From CAYRVX01 sp964642165 (GTDB lineage: Bacteria > Planctomycetota > Phycisphaerae > SM23-33), in the NCBI GenBank assembly GCA_964642165.1, contig CAZXOC010000371.1, positions 1-6,236 of the forward strand: a stretch of 6,236 nucleotides of DNA. Reading direction: 5' to 3'. Of this stretch, positions 4,818 through 6,236 are shown one piece after another; position 1 is the stretch's first letter, and each line of letters begins with the position of its first letter. The position numbers and the translations under genes are program-made. Under the pieces are notes generated by a model, which saw only the letters and a list, made by a program, of their open reading frames with translations, had not been told where the DNA came from and searched no databases.

Positions 4818-6236
4818 ATGAAAAACGCGATCATCCCGGCACTCGTCATCGTCTTCGCCGCTCTGCTGCCCGCCGGCCGCGCGGCCGCCGACCTCTGCCC
4901 CAAATGCAAGGGCAAGGCCTACATCATGTCCGTGGGCAAGTGCGTCGAGTGCGGCGGGTTCACCTCCAGCGGCGCGTTCAAGCTGTGCAGGAAGTGCTCG
5001 GCCCGGCTGGGCCAGTGCGAGCACTGCCGTGCGAAGCTCGCCGGCGCGCCCGGCCCGCGGAAGCCCACCCCGCAGGCCTACGTGCCGCGGCGCTGGGTCG
5101 GCCGGTTCCGCGGCAACACGCTCCGCAAGCACGCGCCCGCCGACGGCTACGTCGACCGCCAGGACGCCTGGGAAGCGCTCTGGAAGGCCTGGCGCAAGGG
5201 CCCCGTGCCGAAGGTCGACTTCGGTAGGGAGCTGGTCGTCGTCGCCACGGTGAACGGGCCAAACCTGGCCCGCATCAGCACGAAGCTCCAGCCGGACGGC
5301 AACCTCCGCGTGCTGGCCGCCTCCACGAGAATGGGCGGGCCGGGCTTCGGCTACGGGATGGCGACCGTCCGGCGCGAGGGCGTGCGGCAGGTGAACGGCC
5401 GGGCGCTGCGCTCGGCCAGGCCGGCCCCCCCGCCGGCGATCCGCCTGGGCGAGACCGATGACGGCAAGACCGTCTCCGCCCGCGTCGGCCAGCAGATCGT
5501 CGTCTCGCTCGCGGGCAACCCGACCACGGGCTACAGTTGGGCCCTGGCCGCCCTCGAGGGCGACGCCGTCCGCCAGGTGGGCAAGATCGCTTACCGGCAG
5601 CGCCCGACGGGGCGTCCCATGGTGGGTGTCGGCGGGACCTTCACGGCCACGTTCCAGGCCGCCAAGGTGGGCAAGGCCACGATCCGCCTGGCCTATCGCC
5701 GGCCGTGGGAGAAGGGCAAGGCGCCCGTCAAGACCTTCGCGCTGACGGTGGAGGTGGCCGAGGGGGGCGCGGCGCGGGTCGAGATCCAGACGCGCAAGAG
5801 TGGCGATCGCGTCGAGGCCGCTGAGGCCGGCGGCAAGCTGATCCTGGAGATCTCCAGTTCCAGCGGGATCGGCGGCGCGACGCTTCGTTTCCCGCGCCGC
5901 GCGGGGCGCAAGCCCGTGGTCCTTCGCTTCCGCCTGAAGGGGCTGGAGAAGCTGTCGGTCTCCGACGGGAAGGTGACCGTCGGCGTGTCGGTGCTCAGCC
6001 ACGGCGAGAACCGCGTGCTTCGCCGCGTCTCCCGGGAGGCCGACCCGGCCGGCAAGCAGCAGCCTCTCAAGCCCGGCAGCCCGTACTGGACCGACGTCGA
6101 GATCGTCTCCCGCGGCGCCCCCAAAGGCCGCAGGATCCCCATCAAGGACGGCTACATCGACGTCGCCCTGCCCGAGGCCCTCCTCGGCGCCGGGCCGACC
6201 ACCCTCACCGTAAGCTGGATCGACTTCTACCGGTAG
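4818..6236 (+). CDS. Exported multidomain protein with CXXC cluster and chagasin-like inhibitor domain
   Basis: A 472-residue secreted protein. Residues 1-24 are a signal peptide (MKN, a hydrophobic core, then AAA before Asp25) with no lipobox. Residues 27-70 hold four CXXC pairs (27/30, 42/45, 57/60, 67/70), resembling a zinc ribbon or a disulfide-bonded module. Residues about 90-195 (including DAWEALWKAW and VDFGRELVVV) weakly resemble the PrcB C-terminal domain. Residues about 206-313 carry the three motifs of the chagasin/I42 family of papain-type protease inhibitors: NPTTGYSW (234-241), GVGG (270-273) and RRPW (294-297). Residues 320-472 are beta-rich, contain SSSSGIGGA and end in SWIDFYR; I cannot assign this domain. 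The start is clear, with AGGAG (4807-4811) 6 nt before the ATG. The gene follows the phosphoesterase-PHP gene by 102 bp, with no strong promoter or terminator between them. A role in restraining proteases outside the cytoplasm is inferred from the inhibitor motifs only. The window ends at the stop codon, so the gene is complete. Confidence 0.88.
   Translation: MKNAIIPALVIVFAALLPAGRAAADLCPKCKGKAYIMSVGKCVECGGFTSSGAFKLCRKCSARLGQCEHCRAKLAGAPGPRKPTPQAYVPRRWVGRFRGNTLRKHAPADGYVDRQDAWEALWKAWRKGPVPKVDFGRELVVVATVNGPNLARISTKLQPDGNLRVLAASTRMGGPGFGYGMATVRREGVRQVNGRALRSARPAPPPAIRLGETDDGKTVSARVGQQIVVSLAGNPTTGYSWALAALEGDAVRQVGKIAYRQRPTGRPMVGVGGTFTATFQAAKVGKATIRLAYRRPWEKGKAPVKTFALTVEVAEGGAARVEIQTRKSGDRVEAAEAGGKLILEISSSSGIGGATLRFPRRAGRKPVVLRFRLKGLEKLSVSDGKVTVGVSVLSHGENRVLRRVSREADPAGKQQPLKPGSPYWTDVEIVSRGAPKGRRIPIKDGYIDVALPEALLGAGPTTLTVSWIDFYR

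Noticed and set aside
3237..6002. Minus-strand 921-codon open frame opposite the two right-hand genes
   Set aside because: It spans two well-supported plus-strand genes and the gap between them, and its translation is repetitive Asp/Gly/Arg/Val/Ala without any family motif; it is a composition shadow.

Overview
The window reads as part of a chromosome from a very GC-rich, free-living bacterium; by eye it is roughly 70% G+C with a strong G/C bias at third codon positions. A planctomycete-type organism (Planctomycetota, perhaps Phycisphaerae) is my best guess. It rests mainly on the last gene: a secreted protein joining a four-CXXC cysteine cluster, a chagasin-like domain and a beta-rich C-terminus ending in SWIDFYR, an architecture I associate with planctomycetes. 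This is recollection, not a search result. There is no mobile element, CRISPR array, rRNA or tRNA, and the amino-acid biosynthesis genes look like core chromosome.

Left part, minus strand (1-3110): three biosynthesis genes read right to left, trpD (anthranilate phosphoribosyltransferase), argB (N-acetylglutamate kinase) and argF (ornithine carbamoyltransferase). argB and argF are 37 bp apart and surely co-transcribed. ArgB makes the second intermediate of ornithine synthesis and ArgF turns ornithine into citrulline. trpD is separated from argB by 128 bp that hold a GC-rich hairpin and a good candidate promoter (TTGACG, 17 bp, TACCGT), so argBF probably has its own promoter. ArgB carries the N-terminal helix and C-terminal signature of arginine-inhibited kinases, so arginine feedback is likely at this step. 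TrpD keeps its anthranilate site but has unusual residues in its PRPP/pyrophosphate loops.

Middle (3111-3227): a short divergent intergenic region. A perfect minus-strand TATAAT for trpD and a plus-strand TATAGT for the next gene overlap on the same TATA core, inside an inverted repeat, which looks like a compact bidirectional promoter.

Right part, plus strand (3228-6236): a two-domain hydrolase, calcineurin-like metallophosphoesterase followed by a PHP domain, with metal-ligand motifs visible in both halves. After 102 bp comes the gene for the exported multidomain protein: signal peptide, four CXXC pairs, a PrcB-C-like region (tentative), a chagasin-family (I42) cysteine-protease-inhibitor-like domain with all three family motifs, and an unassigned C-terminal beta domain. 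The window ends exactly at its stop codon. The most novel-looking items are the phosphoesterase-PHP fusion and this exported protein.
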